Positions 9,676 through 19,221 are shown, counted from the stretch's first letter. The stretch is DNA of 64,000 nucleotides from Acidobacteria bacterium RIFCSPLOWO2_12_FULL_68_19 (GCA_001767525.1 MELF01000017.1:199556-263555); one strand, 5' to 3'. Notes: generated by a model not told the origin, from the sequence alone. Program-made: numbers and translations.

Positions 9676-11433
9676 TCAGCGGCCGGCGAGCCCCCCCCGA
9701 GTTCCCACCGCGTACGCCTGCGCCGCCGGCTGAACCCCAGCCACGCTGTCGCCGGCCTCCATCACGAACGGCCGTCTGCCCAGGATGCCGTCGCAGATTG
9801 TGTCCAGTCCGCGGGACGCCCCGGGCCGGAGCTGCTCCAGCCGCTCCAGCCGCAGCCGGTAGATGGGAAAGCCCGCCTTGGGGTCGATGAACGGAAGCGG
9901 GATCATGCGATTGAAGAAGAAGTGATAGGCGTAGCGCCGGGCGCGCACGAGCCGCGTCCCTTCCAGGCGGCCGGGGAACGGCAGCCCCGCGAGGATCCGG
10001 AAGTACTCGGAGGGCGAGCTGGCATCGTCGGTGAGGTCCTTGTTCCGGATCCATGCCTCCCCGGCCACGATGACCGGGAGCCCGATGCTCGTGAGCTCCA
10101 CGCCCATCTTCGTGCCGTAGATGATCGCCGCGTTGCACAGCGACATGAGCGCGTAGGTGCTCATGTCGCTCTCCGGCGGCACGACGAGGACGTTCGGCGC
10201 CAGCCGCGGGAGGCGCTTATGAAGCTCGGCGAGCACGGGCTGCCGCGACGGCGGAAACCCGCTGATCTCCGCCGGGTGCACGCGGATGAGGAGCTGGAGG
10301 TCCGGCCGCGTGGCGAAGTACTCGCAGGTCTGCACGAGCCATTCGAGCATGTCGGGGAACGCGTTCGCCGGATAGTGGAGCTGGGCGTCCCACGTCACGT
10401 TGGTCAGCAGGCCGATGGCCGGCTTCGATCGATCCAGACCGAGGTGCCGTGCGATCTCCTCCGGGTCCTGCCGGCGCGCGCGGTGGAACACGATCCAGTC
10501 GAACAGCCCGTCGCGGCGGCTCGACAGATATTTCGTCAACTCGCGATCCTGCGCCGGCGAGAGATCCAGCCGCTCCCAGTGCTCGCGCGGCTCGGTCATG
10601 AGCGTGTGATGGTACGTGTCGTCATGACTGAAGATGAATCGCCGCTTCCGGTACGCCACGTTCCAGGTGACGACGTGCACGCCTTCGCGCCGCGCCACGT
10701 CGCCGACGATACCCCAGGGCACGTAGATGCCGTGGGTCAGGACGGCCGACGAGAACGGCACGGCGCGCAGCAGGCGCCGCGACGCGAACGCGGTCAGCAG
10801 CGCCGACTCGAGATAGCGCCGCAGCACCGGCTCCGCGGTCGGCTCCGCGTCGAGCGAGCCCGCCGCAAAGAAGCGCAAGGCGCCGGCCCAGGCGTGTTCC
10901 CCGATCGCCAGATCGTCGAAGGTCAGCGTCCGAATCGCCTCGAGCGGCACGCTGGAGGCGAGGCGGCGCGCCTCGGCCCGATCATCGGGCCCCAACCACT
11001 CCGAGTAGCGGTGGACCGTGAGGCCGAGCTGCGCGTAGACGCGTTCGGCCGGCCACGTGCAGTCGCGGCAGAGATCGCGGCTCGGGCCGTGTTCGAGGAA
11101 TCTGGAGGCGTCCGGGTAGAGCGACGCCTCGCATTCCGCGCACGCCGTCATCGCACCGTCGCAGAGGAGCGCGTGGACCTCGGCGCCGCGGAGCGTCAGC
11201 GCGGCGGCGACCGCGCTCTCCAGCGTGACCGCGTGCGCGTAGGAGCCGATCGCGGTCGCCATCAGCACGCGCGGGCCGCCCTGGGCGGCGGCACGGGCCG
11301 ACGCCCACCCCGCCGGTTCCCCCGCCAGAACGCGGCGCCAGTCCGGGTAGGCGTCGAACCGCGCGTGATACCAGCGCCGGGCCAGGCGGGTTGCCCGCCA
11401 CAGGCCCGGGAATCTTCGGATTGCGTGCTTCAT
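9676..11433 (-). CDS. Capsule-synthesis-like glycosyltransferase (KpsS/LipB-like), Cys-rich
   Basis: This 585-aa cytoplasmic protein has features seen in capsule synthesis proteins: MATAIGSYAHAVTLESAVA near the N-terminus, a RVHPAEISG segment resembling the RPHP donor-site motif, and CNAAIIYGTKMGVELTSIG, comparable to the C-terminal sugar-nucleotide site of GT-B capsule enzymes. A CDGAMTACAECE...CRDC cluster may bind a metal. I chose the ATG at 11433, which overlaps the HAD gene stop by 4 nt, over the ATG at 11445. The family placement is moderate and the sugar specificity is unknown. Confidence 0.65.
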   Translation of the reverse strand: MKHAIRRFPGLWRATRLARRWYHARFDAYPDWRRVLAGEPAGWASARAAAQGGPRVLMATAIGSYAHAVTLESAVAAALTLRGAEVHALLCDGAMTACAECEASLYPDASRFLEHGPSRDLCRDCTWPAERVYAQLGLTVHRYSEWLGPDDRAEARRLASSVPLEAIRTLTFDDLAIGEHAWAGALRFFAAGSLDAEPTAEPVLRRYLESALLTAFASRRLLRAVPFSSAVLTHGIYVPWGIVGDVARREGVHVVTWNVAYRKRRFIFSHDDTYHHTLMTEPREHWERLDLSPAQDRELTKYLSSRRDGLFDWIVFHRARRQDPEEIARHLGLDRSKPAIGLLTNVTWDAQLHYPANAFPDMLEWLVQTCEYFATRPDLQLLIRVHPAEISGFPPSRQPVLAELHKRLPRLAPNVLVVPPESDMSTYALMSLCNAAIIYGTKMGVELTSIGLPVIVAGEAWIRNKDLTDDASSPSEYFRILAGLPFPGRLEGTRLVRARRYAYHFFFNRMIPLPFIDPKAGFPIYRLRLERLEQLRPGASRGLDTICDGILGRRPFVMEAGDSVAGVQPAAQAYAVGTRGGLAGR

Positions 11434-12149
11434 GTGGACACGCATCGACCTGCGTGCGGCTGCGCGCCCCGCGAGCTGCCGTCGATGAGGGCGACAAACT
11501 CCCCTGCCGCCGGCAGCTCCTCGAACGCGCGCCAGGGATCATACGCCCGCAACTCCTCCAGCGTGTAGCCGCCGGTGGCGACCGCAATCGTACGGGCGCC
11601 TATCGCCCCAGCACACTCGATGTCGTGGGGCGTGTCGCCAATGACGAAGACCCGGTCGTCGGCCACGGGGGCAGTGCGGCGGGCCAGCTGCAATGCGCGC
11701 GCCGCAATCGCCGAACGCGCCCCGGCGTCCTCGGCGAACGCGCCGTCCGGGAAGTACTCGATCAGCCCGAAGTGGGTCAGCTTGGCGCGCGCGCCGCCGC
11801 GCGTGTTGCCTGTCAGCAGGTACGAGCGGACGTCCGACCGGTCGCGCAGCTGTTCGAGAATCTCACGCACGTTGGGGAGCACGTACCCGGCCTTGCGTGG
11901 AAGGCTGGCCGGCAGCAGCTCCTCGTACCGCCGCACGAGCCGCTCGACCAGTGCCGGATCGGGTGCGACTCCCAGGAGCTCGAACGTCTTCACGGCAATC
12001 TGGTAGTCGGTGAGCCCGGCGGTACGCACCTGTACCTTCAGATCGAACTGGCGGCCGGTCAACTCCTGGACCGAGTCGTTCCACGCGTACATGCCGGCCC
12101 GCCGCGTCGTGATGAGCGTGCCGTCGATGTCCCAGAAGAGGACCGTCAT
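11430..12149 (-). CDS. HAD-superfamily phosphatase
   Basis: This 239-aa HAD hydrolase has motif I FWDIDGTL with both catalytic aspartates, motif II near YLLTGNT, and motif IV VFVIGDTPHDIECA. It has a helical cap between motifs I and II, as in phosphoglycolate phosphatases. ATG 12149 overlaps the transketolase stop by 4 nt. Its place behind a transketolase, a CMP-sugar transferase and a NeuB-like synthase suggests removal of phosphate from a sugar- or ulosonic-acid-phosphate intermediate, as in the Kdn or Kdo pathways. That substrate is inferred. Confidence 0.8.
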   Translation of the reverse strand: MTVLFWDIDGTLITTRRAGMYAWNDSVQELTGRQFDLKVQVRTAGLTDYQIAVKTFELLGVAPDPALVERLVRRYEELLPASLPRKAGYVLPNVREILEQLRDRSDVRSYLLTGNTRGGARAKLTHFGLIEYFPDGAFAEDAGARSAIAARALQLARRTAPVADDRVFVIGDTPHDIECAGAIGARTIAVATGGYTLEELRAYDPWRAFEELPAAGEFVALIDGSSRGAQPHAGRCVST

Positions 12150-14116
12150 ACGAACTGAGAGATTCCCCGGCTGGGCCGCCGCTCGACGGCGCCGCGAAAC
12201 GCGCGGGCGAGCGACGCGATGTCGAGCCCGTGATGGGTCAGCACTTCGTCGTTGGTGCCGCATTCAGGAAGCTCGGTGACGCCCAGCCTCGCCACGCTCG
12301 CTGGCGGATCGAGGGCGAGCTCCGCGACCGCGGCAGCAAGCATGTCGCCCTGACCGCCACGCACGTAGTGGTTGTCGAGGGCGACGACGGCGCGGCGGCG
12401 TCCGATGGCTTCCGCCAGCCACACGGGATCGACCCTGTTGAGCCATGGCAGGTTCACCAGCCGTGTGGTCGCCTCCGTCGTCCGTTCCAGCTCCTCCGCC
12501 GCGTGCCAGGCGTTCGACAGCAACCATGGCCCGTAGCCGAACACGACGAGGTCCTCGCCGTCCCGGACGATCCACCCCCTGCCCGGTCGCACGTGCTGGC
12601 CGGCGGGATAGCGAAACGGCACGGGCCACTTGACCGAGACCAGCCGCAGGTAGGCGCTCTCCCTGGCGGTGTCGATGAAGTACTCCACCAGCGCGTGCAC
12701 TTCGGCTTCGAGGCACGGCTCGGCCATCACGAGGTGCGGCACCGACGCCAGCGCCGCGATGTCACGAACCGACTGGTGTGAGTGACCGGGGCCGCCCGGC
12801 AGCAGGCCCGCCAGCGACCCGACGTAGACCACCTTCGAGCCCTCGCTGCACTGGTTGTAGATCTGCTCGTTCGGCCGCGCCGCGAGAAAGCAGGCGAACG
12901 AGTGCGCAACCGGCAGCGCGCCGCGCCGCGCCATGCCGCAGGCCATCGACACCATGTCTTGCTCGGCGATGCCGCACTCGACGAACCGGTCCGGGTACTT
13001 CTGCGCGAACGGGACGAGCCCGCAGTCCTTGATCAGATCGGCGTCGAGCACGACGAGACGCGGGTGCCGATCGCCTTCGCGCAGAAGGGCATCGCGGTAC
13101 GCCGTCAGCAGGTTCTCGGTGACGCGCGGCTCGCGGCGCGCCGGCCGCTGTCCGGCAACGGTGGCGAGGACGCCGAGCCCCGCTTCCCTGAAGGTCTGGA
13201 CGGCGCACGCGAGGAGCTCCCGCGAACCGCGGGCATACTCGTCCTCGGTCGGCGCACCGGAGTGGTAGGCGTACAGCTCCCCCGCCTCGAGCGCGGACCC
13301 TTCCATGAAGGACACGCCCTTTCCCTTGATGGTGTCGGCGACGATCGCTTTCGGCCGGTCGGTGATGCGATCGAGGCTGCGGAGCGTCGCCTCCAGCGCG
13401 CGCAGGTCGTGGCCGTCACAGCGGGTGACGTGCCAGCCGAACGCCCGGAGCTTCGCCTCGAGGTCGCCCAGGTCGCTCACCTGCGCAACCCACGTGTCGG
13501 ACTGAATCTTGTTGTGATCGATGATGACGACGATTTCGCCGAGCCCGGCGCGTGCGGCGGAGGCGAGCGATTCCCAGAACTGCCCTTCCTGGAGTTCGCC
13601 GTCGCCGGTCAGCACGAAGATGCGGCGCGGTCGCCCGACGAGACGGTTCGCGATCGCCATCCCCTTCGCCTTCGACACACCCATCCCGAGCGAACCGGTG
13701 TTCGCCTGGATGTAGGGGGTCTCGACGTGCGGATGCCCGGGGAGCCCGTGCAGCCGGCGCAGCGCGTCGATCTTGTCCTCCGGCAGCAGCCCGAGCCCGA
13801 CCAGCACGGCATAGAGCGCCGGGGCATCGTGTCCCTTCGACGAGAAGAAGATGTCGCACGCGTCCGGCCCCTTCTCGAGGTCGCGGAGTTCGTTCAGAAA
13901 CAGCCAGCTCATGATGTCGAGCGAGCTGAAGCTCGTGCCCATGTGTCCCGACCACGCGCGCGCAATCATGTAGAGCACGTTGATCCGAGCCAGCGCCGCG
14001 AACGCGCCCGCCTTCTGCGCCGCCGGAAGCTTCGCGCCGAGCAGGCGGCGGAACTCCGAGACGGGGACGCGGACGAGATCGTCGCTCGTTACCTGATCGA
14101 GTTGCTGTTCGCCCAT
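12146..14116 (-). CDS. Transketolase (single-chain, cluster-associated)
   Basis: Thiamine-diphosphate enzyme moving two-carbon ketol units. The TPP/Mg motif GDGELQEG (171-178) runs to DHN (200-202), and the catalytic glutamate sits in ECGIAEQDM (Glu385) of the pyrimidine domain. A third domain follows to residue 656, so all three transketolase domains are present in one chain. No glycolytic or Calvin-cycle neighbours occur; it is coupled to a HAD phosphatase and a CMP-sugar transferase. A dedicated role in making or altering an unusual sugar precursor is therefore likely (inference). Its start overlaps the preceding gene by 28 nt. Confidence 0.85.
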   Translation of the reverse strand: MGEQQLDQVTSDDLVRVPVSEFRRLLGAKLPAAQKAGAFAALARINVLYMIARAWSGHMGTSFSSLDIMSWLFLNELRDLEKGPDACDIFFSSKGHDAPALYAVLVGLGLLPEDKIDALRRLHGLPGHPHVETPYIQANTGSLGMGVSKAKGMAIANRLVGRPRRIFVLTGDGELQEGQFWESLASAARAGLGEIVVIIDHNKIQSDTWVAQVSDLGDLEAKLRAFGWHVTRCDGHDLRALEATLRSLDRITDRPKAIVADTIKGKGVSFMEGSALEAGELYAYHSGAPTEDEYARGSRELLACAVQTFREAGLGVLATVAGQRPARREPRVTENLLTAYRDALLREGDRHPRLVVLDADLIKDCGLVPFAQKYPDRFVECGIAEQDMVSMACGMARRGALPVAHSFACFLAARPNEQIYNQCSEGSKVVYVGSLAGLLPGGPGHSHQSVRDIAALASVPHLVMAEPCLEAEVHALVEYFIDTARESAYLRLVSVKWPVPFRYPAGQHVRPGRGWIVRDGEDLVVFGYGPWLLSNAWHAAEELERTTEATTRLVNLPWLNRVDPVWLAEAIGRRRAVVALDNHYVRGGQGDMLAAAVAELALDPPASVARLGVTELPECGTNDEVLTHHGLDIASLARAFRGAVERRPSRGISQFV

Positions 14117-14862
14117 TGTGCCTCGTAGGGAACCTGCGGAACCGGCGGCAGCGCCACCTCGCCGTCGGCGATCAGACGCTCGGCGACGATCCAGTCGTGC
14201 CGGTCGTTGATATCGAACCCCTCGTACCCTTCCGTGAAGAACGGCACGAGCACGTCGCCGGCGATCGTACGCCGCTCGAAGACGACGCGCGTCCAGGCGA
14301 TTTCAAGCGATGCATTCTGCACGTACACGGAAGGGAGCGCCTGGTAGGGCGTGCTGTGCCACGGTCGACCTCTCGGCGCCCCCGCGAGCAGCGGCGACAT
14401 GCGATCGCCGTCCACCACCCACATCTTGCCCGGGTGTTGGCCGCACTTCTCCACGGCCCTCAGCGAGTCGACGCCCTCCTGCGCGAGGAAGCGGGCCCAT
14501 GCGCGACGGACCGTGGCGGCGGTGCGGAACGGGCTGGTTGGTCGCAGAAGGCTGAAACAGTCCCATCGGCGCCCCCGGCGGGCGAGCTCGGTGAGCGTAT
14601 GCTCCACCCATTCGATGTCCGGCGAGGTGTCGCCCGCCAGTTCCGCCGGTCTCAGGAATGGCACCTCAGCGCCGTAGTGCCTGGCGATCGCGGCGGTCTC
14701 CTCCGAGTCGGTCGAGACGATGACGGACTCGAATACGCCGCTCTCGATCGCCGGCGCGACCGTGTAGGCGATGACTGGGTGGGGCCCGAGCTGCCGTACG
14801 TTCTTGCCAGGCACCCGTTTCGAGCCATGCCGTGCGGGAATCAGCGCAACCGCGGAAGGCAT
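14089..14862 (-). CDS. CMP-nonulosonate (acylneuraminate) cytidylyltransferase, NeuA-like
   Basis: It activates a 2-keto-3-deoxy sugar acid with CTP. ALIPARHGSKRVPGKN at residues 6-21 is the CTP-binding signature, followed by VSTDSEE and LLRPTSPFR, both conserved in NeuA/PseF/LegF proteins. The length of 257 aa is normal and there is no second domain. It overlaps the aldehyde dehydrogenase stop by 1 nt and belongs to a block with a NeuB-type synthase 2.3 kb upstream. The exact acid (Neu, Leg, Kdn or another) is not determinable. Confidence 0.87.
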   Translation of the reverse strand: MPSAVALIPARHGSKRVPGKNVRQLGPHPVIAYTVAPAIESGVFESVIVSTDSEETAAIARHYGAEVPFLRPAELAGDTSPDIEWVEHTLTELARRGRRWDCFSLLRPTSPFRTAATVRRAWARFLAQEGVDSLRAVEKCGQHPGKMWVVDGDRMSPLLAGAPRGRPWHSTPYQALPSVYVQNASLEIAWTRVVFERRTIAGDVLVPFFTEGYEGFDINDRHDWIVAERLIADGEVALPPVPQVPYEAQWANSNSIR

Positions 14863-16367
14863 CAGACCTGAGCCGGGTTGTGGTTGATATAGACCGTCTT
14901 CAGGTCCGAGTACACATCGAGCGCCTGCGTCCCCGCCTCGCGCCAGCCGTTGCCCGACTGCCGCAGGCCGCCGAACGGCATGTGGGGCTCGCTGCCGTAG
15001 GTCCCGCCGTTGACGATGGCGACGCCCGACTGAATCCGGCCGATGAATGCCATGGCGCGGTTGAGGTTCCTCGTGTGAATCGACGCGGTCAGTCCGAATG
15101 GCGAGTCGTTGGCGAGCGCGATCGCCTCCTCGAAGTCCTTGACGCGATACAGGCAGGTGATTGGACCGAACAGCTCGCTCCTCGAGATCTCGTCGTTCGG
15201 GCCGACGTGTTCGATGATGGTCGGGGCCACGAAGAAGCCGCCGCCGTACCGCTCACCCGTCAGCCGGTGGCCTCCCGTGAGCACGGACGCGCCGGCGGCC
15301 CTGGCCCGCTCGACGGAGGCGAGCATCGACGCCATCTGCGCTTCGTTGATCACCGGGCCGTAATCGTCGGTGTCGGCCGTACCGATCTTCAGCTGCGTCG
15401 TCGCATCGACGAACATCTGCTTGAAGCGCTCGTACACCGCGTCGAAGACGACGATCCGGCTGCCCGCGGCGCACCGCTGTCCGGCATTGCTGAAGGCGGA
15501 GCCGAGCGCCCATGTGACCGCAGGCTGCAGGTCGGCGTCGTCGCAGACAATCAACGGATTCTTGCCGCCGAGTTCCAGGCACGTCTTCGCCAGGCGGCGC
15601 CCCGCGGTCTCGGCGATCCACCGCCCGACGTCGCAGGAACCGGTGAAGCTCACCACCGCCACGTCGGGATGCTCGACGAGCGGCGCACCGGCCTCCTCGC
15701 CGAACCCGTGCAGCGTCGTGTAGACGCCGTCGGGCACACCCGCCGTACGCGCGAGCACGCCGAACGCCCACGCCGACAGCGGGGTGTCCTCGGCCGCCTT
15801 CAGGATCGCGGCGTTGCCGCAGAGCAGCGCCGGAAACGCCTTCCAGGCCACGTTGGCGATCGGCGTATTGGCTGCAATGATGAGGCCGGCCACGCCGAGC
15901 GGCTGCCGCAGCACCATGGCCGCCTTGTTCGGCGCCGCGCTGGTGGTCGTCTGACCGTAGAAGCGGCGTCCCTCGCCAGCGACGAAGAAACCCATCTCGA
16001 TGGCGGCATCGGTCTCGCCGAGCGCATCCTTGTGCGACTTGCCCGTCTCTCGGGCGACGAGTGCGGCGATGGCCGTTCTGTGCTCCCGCATGAGGAGCGC
16101 GATCTGCCGCAGGATCTCGCCGCGCCGAACGGCGGTGGTCGCCGCCCAGGAGGGCTGGGCCGCTCGGGCGGCCTCGACCGCCGCCCGCACGTCCTCGATC
16201 GTCGAGCGGGCGACGCGGCAGATCGCACGCCCCGTGGCCGGATCGATCTTCTCGAAGGTACGGCCGCCGACGGCGAGGGCATCGTGCCCGCCGATGTGAT
16301 TGGGAATCACCGACGGAATGGCGCCAAGGTCGTTGTGCGCCGGCCGCGTGGCGGGCGAGGCGGTCAT
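14862..16367 (-). CDS. NAD(P)-dependent aldehyde dehydrogenase
   Basis: This full-length ALDH of 501 aa has the oxyanion asparagine Asn167 in AANTP, the general base Glu265 in CLELGGKNP, and the catalytic Cys299 in SNAGQRCAAGS. It oxidises an aldehyde to a carboxylate. Setting it between a NeuB-like synthase/SDR pair and a CMP transferase suggests a sugar aldehyde or a small aldehyde made in the same pathway, but nothing in the sequence fixes the substrate. Succinate-semialdehyde- or vanillin-type ALDHs are the closest general subclass by motif. Confidence 0.86.
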   Translation of the reverse strand: MTASPATRPAHNDLGAIPSVIPNHIGGHDALAVGGRTFEKIDPATGRAICRVARSTIEDVRAAVEAARAAQPSWAATTAVRRGEILRQIALLMREHRTAIAALVARETGKSHKDALGETDAAIEMGFFVAGEGRRFYGQTTTSAAPNKAAMVLRQPLGVAGLIIAANTPIANVAWKAFPALLCGNAAILKAAEDTPLSAWAFGVLARTAGVPDGVYTTLHGFGEEAGAPLVEHPDVAVVSFTGSCDVGRWIAETAGRRLAKTCLELGGKNPLIVCDDADLQPAVTWALGSAFSNAGQRCAAGSRIVVFDAVYERFKQMFVDATTQLKIGTADTDDYGPVINEAQMASMLASVERARAAGASVLTGGHRLTGERYGGGFFVAPTIIEHVGPNDEISRSELFGPITCLYRVKDFEEAIALANDSPFGLTASIHTRNLNRAMAFIGRIQSGVAIVNGGTYGSEPHMPFGGLRQSGNGWREAGTQALDVYSDLKTVYINHNPAQV

Positions 16368-16401
16368 CTGTACATCATACTGGCGCGGCGGGCGGCGCCC
16401 G

Positions 16402-17214
16402 CTACCAGGCCGTGAATCCGCCGTCGACGCGGAGCTCGTGGCCGGTGACGTACGCCGACGCGGACGACGCGAGAAACAGGAGCGGTCCTTTCAGGTCTGC
16501 CGGCTGCGCCATCCGGCCGAGCGGCACGCGCGCCACGTACTTCGCCCGGAACTGCTCGTCCTGCCCGCCCAGCACGCCCCCGGGCGAGAGCGCGTTGACG
16601 CGGACGCCGCGCGAGCCCCACAGCGTCGCGAAGTACCTCGTCATGTTGACGAGCGCCGCTTTCGAGGCCCCGTAGGCGGGCGACTTGAGGAACGGCAGGT
16701 TGCCGGGCATGTGATCGTAGAACCGCTGGTCCGGGGAGACCGACCCGTACAACGATCCGATATTGACGATCGCGCCGTTCCCCCTCGCGGCCATCCTTCC
16801 GCCGACGACCTGGGTGACCTGGAACGCCCCGAGGAGGTTCACCTCCACCATCCGCCGGAACTGATCGATCGCCAGATTCTCGATGGACGCACGATCGGAG
16901 CCCGCATCGGGCGGCTGGTCGATACCCGCGTTATTGACGAGCACCGACGGCTCGCCCAGCCGGCTGATGACCTCGTCGAGCGCGCGCTCGATCGACCGTC
17001 TCTCGGTCACGTCGCACTCGATGCGGCGCATCCGGTCGCCCGCCCGTTCCGACAGCGCTTGGTAGTTGGCGGAGACGGGCGCGCCAGCCAGATCGAGCGC
17101 CCCGACGCGGGCACCCGCGTCGACGAGCGCCTCGGCCCAGACCGGGCCCAGCCTGCCGCAGGCGCCGGTCACGACGGCGATCTGGTTGTCGAGTCGGAAG
17201 GAGCGGTCGCTCAC
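16402..17214 (-). CDS. Short-chain dehydrogenase/reductase
   Basis: This classical SDR of 270 aa has cofactor motif VVTGACGRLGPVWAEAL, NNAG in VLVNNAGID, a catalytic serine in NIGSLYGS and Tyr/Lys in YGASKAALVN, and ends in VDGGFTAW. The start is GTG 17214, joined to the NeuB-like gene by a 4-nt GTGA overlap; the longer upstream frame is a shadow. SDRs closely linked to NeuB-type synthases are known in several nonulosonic-acid clusters, where they reduce or oxidise a keto-sugar. The role here is inferred. Confidence 0.86.
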   Translation of the reverse strand: MSDRSFRLDNQIAVVTGACGRLGPVWAEALVDAGARVGALDLAGAPVSANYQALSERAGDRMRRIECDVTERRSIERALDEVISRLGEPSVLVNNAGIDQPPDAGSDRASIENLAIDQFRRMVEVNLLGAFQVTQVVGGRMAARGNGAIVNIGSLYGSVSPDQRFYDHMPGNLPFLKSPAYGASKAALVNMTRYFATLWGSRGVRVNALSPGGVLGGQDEQFRAKYVARVPLGRMAQPADLKGPLLFLASSASAYVTGHELRVDGGFTAW

Positions 17215-18287
17215 GAACGCGCGAGCTCGCGGTTCGGCTCGCTGAGCACCTCGAAGGACAGGAAGTCGTCCTCGTAGAGCGCCTTCAGCGTCACACGGCC
17301 GAGCACCTTGTCGAGCTCGTAGGGCGGAATCCCTCCGCCGGGAGACTTCATGACGATGTCCGCAGGACCGAGGATGTGGCCGGACGGAAGGTCGCGCGCC
17401 ACGACGAGGCTCTTGCCCATCTTGACGATCGGCGCCTTCTCGCTCTCGTAGATCTTCTTCACGCCGTTGCCGAGCGCCCGGCAGGTGCGATCGAGGTCGC
17501 GAATCATCTTGCGCAGACCGACCGGCTCCAGCGAGAACGCATGGTCGGTTCCCTTCATCGCGCGATTCAGCGTGAAGTGCTTCTCGACGATGCGCGCGCC
17601 GAGCACGTAGGCCGCCACGGGCATCGCAATCCCGTTGTCGTGGCCCGAATACCCGATGACGGCGCCGGGGAACCGCTCGCGGTACTGCTCCACGACGCGG
17701 AGATCCAGCTCCTCGAAGGCGGCCGGATAGCCCGCCGTGCACTGGAGGAGCGCCAGCTGCGGGTTGATCGGCATGATCGTGTCGTAGGCGCGCTGCACGT
17801 CCTCGATGAGCGCGCCGCCCGTCGAGAGGATCATGGGCTTGCCGAACCGGGCCACGTGCTCGAGGAGCGGCGTGCTCTTGAGGTCGCCGGAAGCAATCTT
17901 GTACGCGGGCACGTCGAGGGTGGCGAGGAAATCGGCGCTCGTGATGTCGAACGCGGTCGCGAAGAAATCGACCTCGAGCTGCCGGGCGTACCGCTGCAGC
18001 TCCTGGTACTCCTTCAGGCCGAATTCGAGGAACTCACGGTGCTCCCCGTAGGTCGCGCCGAAGCTGTTCTCATTGTCGTACGGCTTGTTGTATGCCGCGC
18101 GTGTATAGAGCCCGCGGTTGTCGCGCTTCTGCAGCTTGACGGCATGGACGCCCGCCAGCTTCGCCTCGTGGAACAGTTCGCGCGCCTTCTGCAGGCTCCC
18201 CTGATGGTTGTGGCCGATCTCCGCGATGACGTAGCACGGCGTGTGGTCGCCGACTTCATGCCGCCCGATTCTCAGTGTTCCTGCCAC
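17211..18287 (-). CDS. NeuB-family nonulosonate synthase (first copy)
   Basis: It condenses phosphoenolpyruvate with an aldose to give a 2-keto-3-deoxy sugar acid. The TIM-barrel residues are present: IAEIGHNHQG, VKLQKR, YKIASGDL, LSTGG, LLQCTAGYPA, GYSGHDNG and VEKHFTLNR. A C-terminal antifreeze-like SAF domain starts near SLVVARDLPSG. The 358-aa length matches NeuB/SpsE. It starts the compact block of SDR, ALDH, CMP transferase, transketolase and phosphatase. It is clearly divergent from the second NeuB at 27.2 kb, so the two likely have different substrates. Confidence 0.88.
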   Translation of the reverse strand: MAGTLRIGRHEVGDHTPCYVIAEIGHNHQGSLQKARELFHEAKLAGVHAVKLQKRDNRGLYTRAAYNKPYDNENSFGATYGEHREFLEFGLKEYQELQRYARQLEVDFFATAFDITSADFLATLDVPAYKIASGDLKSTPLLEHVARFGKPMILSTGGALIEDVQRAYDTIMPINPQLALLQCTAGYPAAFEELDLRVVEQYRERFPGAVIGYSGHDNGIAMPVAAYVLGARIVEKHFTLNRAMKGTDHAFSLEPVGLRKMIRDLDRTCRALGNGVKKIYESEKAPIVKMGKSLVVARDLPSGHILGPADIVMKSPGGGIPPYELDKVLGRVTLKALYEDDFLSFEVLSEPNRELARS

Positions 18288-18297
18288 CTTCCCGCTC

Positions 18298-19221
18298 CTA
18301 CAGCTGAACGACCGGTCGCAGCTGCGCGACCAGCTGGTCCCACCCGTAGCGGCTGTGCGCGACCTCGCGGGCCGTCAGACCGATGCGCCGCGTCTCATCG
18401 AGGTCCGGCAGCCGGTCGCACCGGCTGATGTCGATCACGTTCGTCATGTGCACGAGGCCCGCCGGCGAAAAATCGTCCAGGTTCGTGACGACCGCACAGC
18501 CGCTTTCCATCGCGGCGTTCACCGTCGTGTTGTTCGCGCGCAGCCCCTTCTCGAAGAACGCGGCGACGAACGTGCAGTCCATCAGATGGTTGTACACGGC
18601 CGTATCGGAGAGATAGCCCATGAAATACACGTGCCGATCGAAGATCGACTGCAGCTCTTCGAACCGGACGACGAACGACCCGTCGAAGCTCGTGTTCTCG
18701 TGGAGCGCCGTGGAGACGTAGACCGAGTAGCTCTTGCCCGTCGCCTCGAGCAGGTCGCGGAGCCGCCGGTACAGCGGCACGCGAATCTTGTGCGCCATCC
18801 CAAAGGTGAAAACCGAGAGGTCCGTACGCTGGTACCGCTGCGGACTGAGAATCGTGCCCGGGCAGAACATCTCCTGCAGGTCGGGCCGCGCCGGGCGCAG
18901 CATCCTGGCGAGCTCCGCGTTGGCGACCGAGACGCGCGCCGCCGCCCCGAGCAGCCGCAGCTCAATCGCTGCGCCGTCGAACGCATGCAGGAACAGCTCG
19001 AAGCGGCCGGCGTGACGTCGCCCCCAGGCGTCGAGATTGGCGGCATCGGACTCGCTGAACTCGGACAGCTTGATCGAGAGCAGCGGACGGCGGTACTCGG
19101 TCAGCGCTCCGTCGCGGATGCCCACCACCGGGAGGCCGAGATGCCGCGCCAGGATCATGTTGAATTTCGCGATCCCACACGTCCACGGATTCAGGTGGTA
19201 TCCGGCGACACAGTCAATCAT
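18298..19221 (-). CDS. Putative glycosyltransferase (GT-B-like)
   Basis: This 307-aa cytoplasmic protein begins with CVAGYHLNPWTCGIAKFN, like many group-1-type transferases, and contains NTTVNAAMESGCAVVTNLDD, comparable to the donor-binding E-x-GxxVV segment of GT-B enzymes. Overall similarity to GT4 is weak, so a distant family is possible. The ATG at 19221 is preceded by a GAGG Shine-Dalgarno. TACAAT at 19250-19255 on the minus strand could be a -10 box in the 50-nt gap, without a clear -35. Confidence 0.6.
   Translation of the reverse strand: MIDCVAGYHLNPWTCGIAKFNMILARHLGLPVVGIRDGALTEYRRPLLSIKLSEFSESDAANLDAWGRRHAGRFELFLHAFDGAAIELRLLGAAARVSVANAELARMLRPARPDLQEMFCPGTILSPQRYQRTDLSVFTFGMAHKIRVPLYRRLRDLLEATGKSYSVYVSTALHENTSFDGSFVVRFEELQSIFDRHVYFMGYLSDTAVYNHLMDCTFVAAFFEKGLRANNTTVNAAMESGCAVVTNLDDFSPAGLVHMTNVIDISRCDRLPDLDETRRIGLTAREVAHSRYGWDQLVAQLRPVVQL

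Noticed and set aside
7668-9890. 740-codon plus-strand open frame opposite the WecA fusion
   Set aside because: The minus strand encodes an intact membrane enzyme with all motifs; the antisense frame is low-complexity H/R/E/Q-rich.
12782-14128. 448-codon plus-strand frame opposite the transketolase
   Set aside because: Shadow of a well-supported transketolase gene; no motifs.
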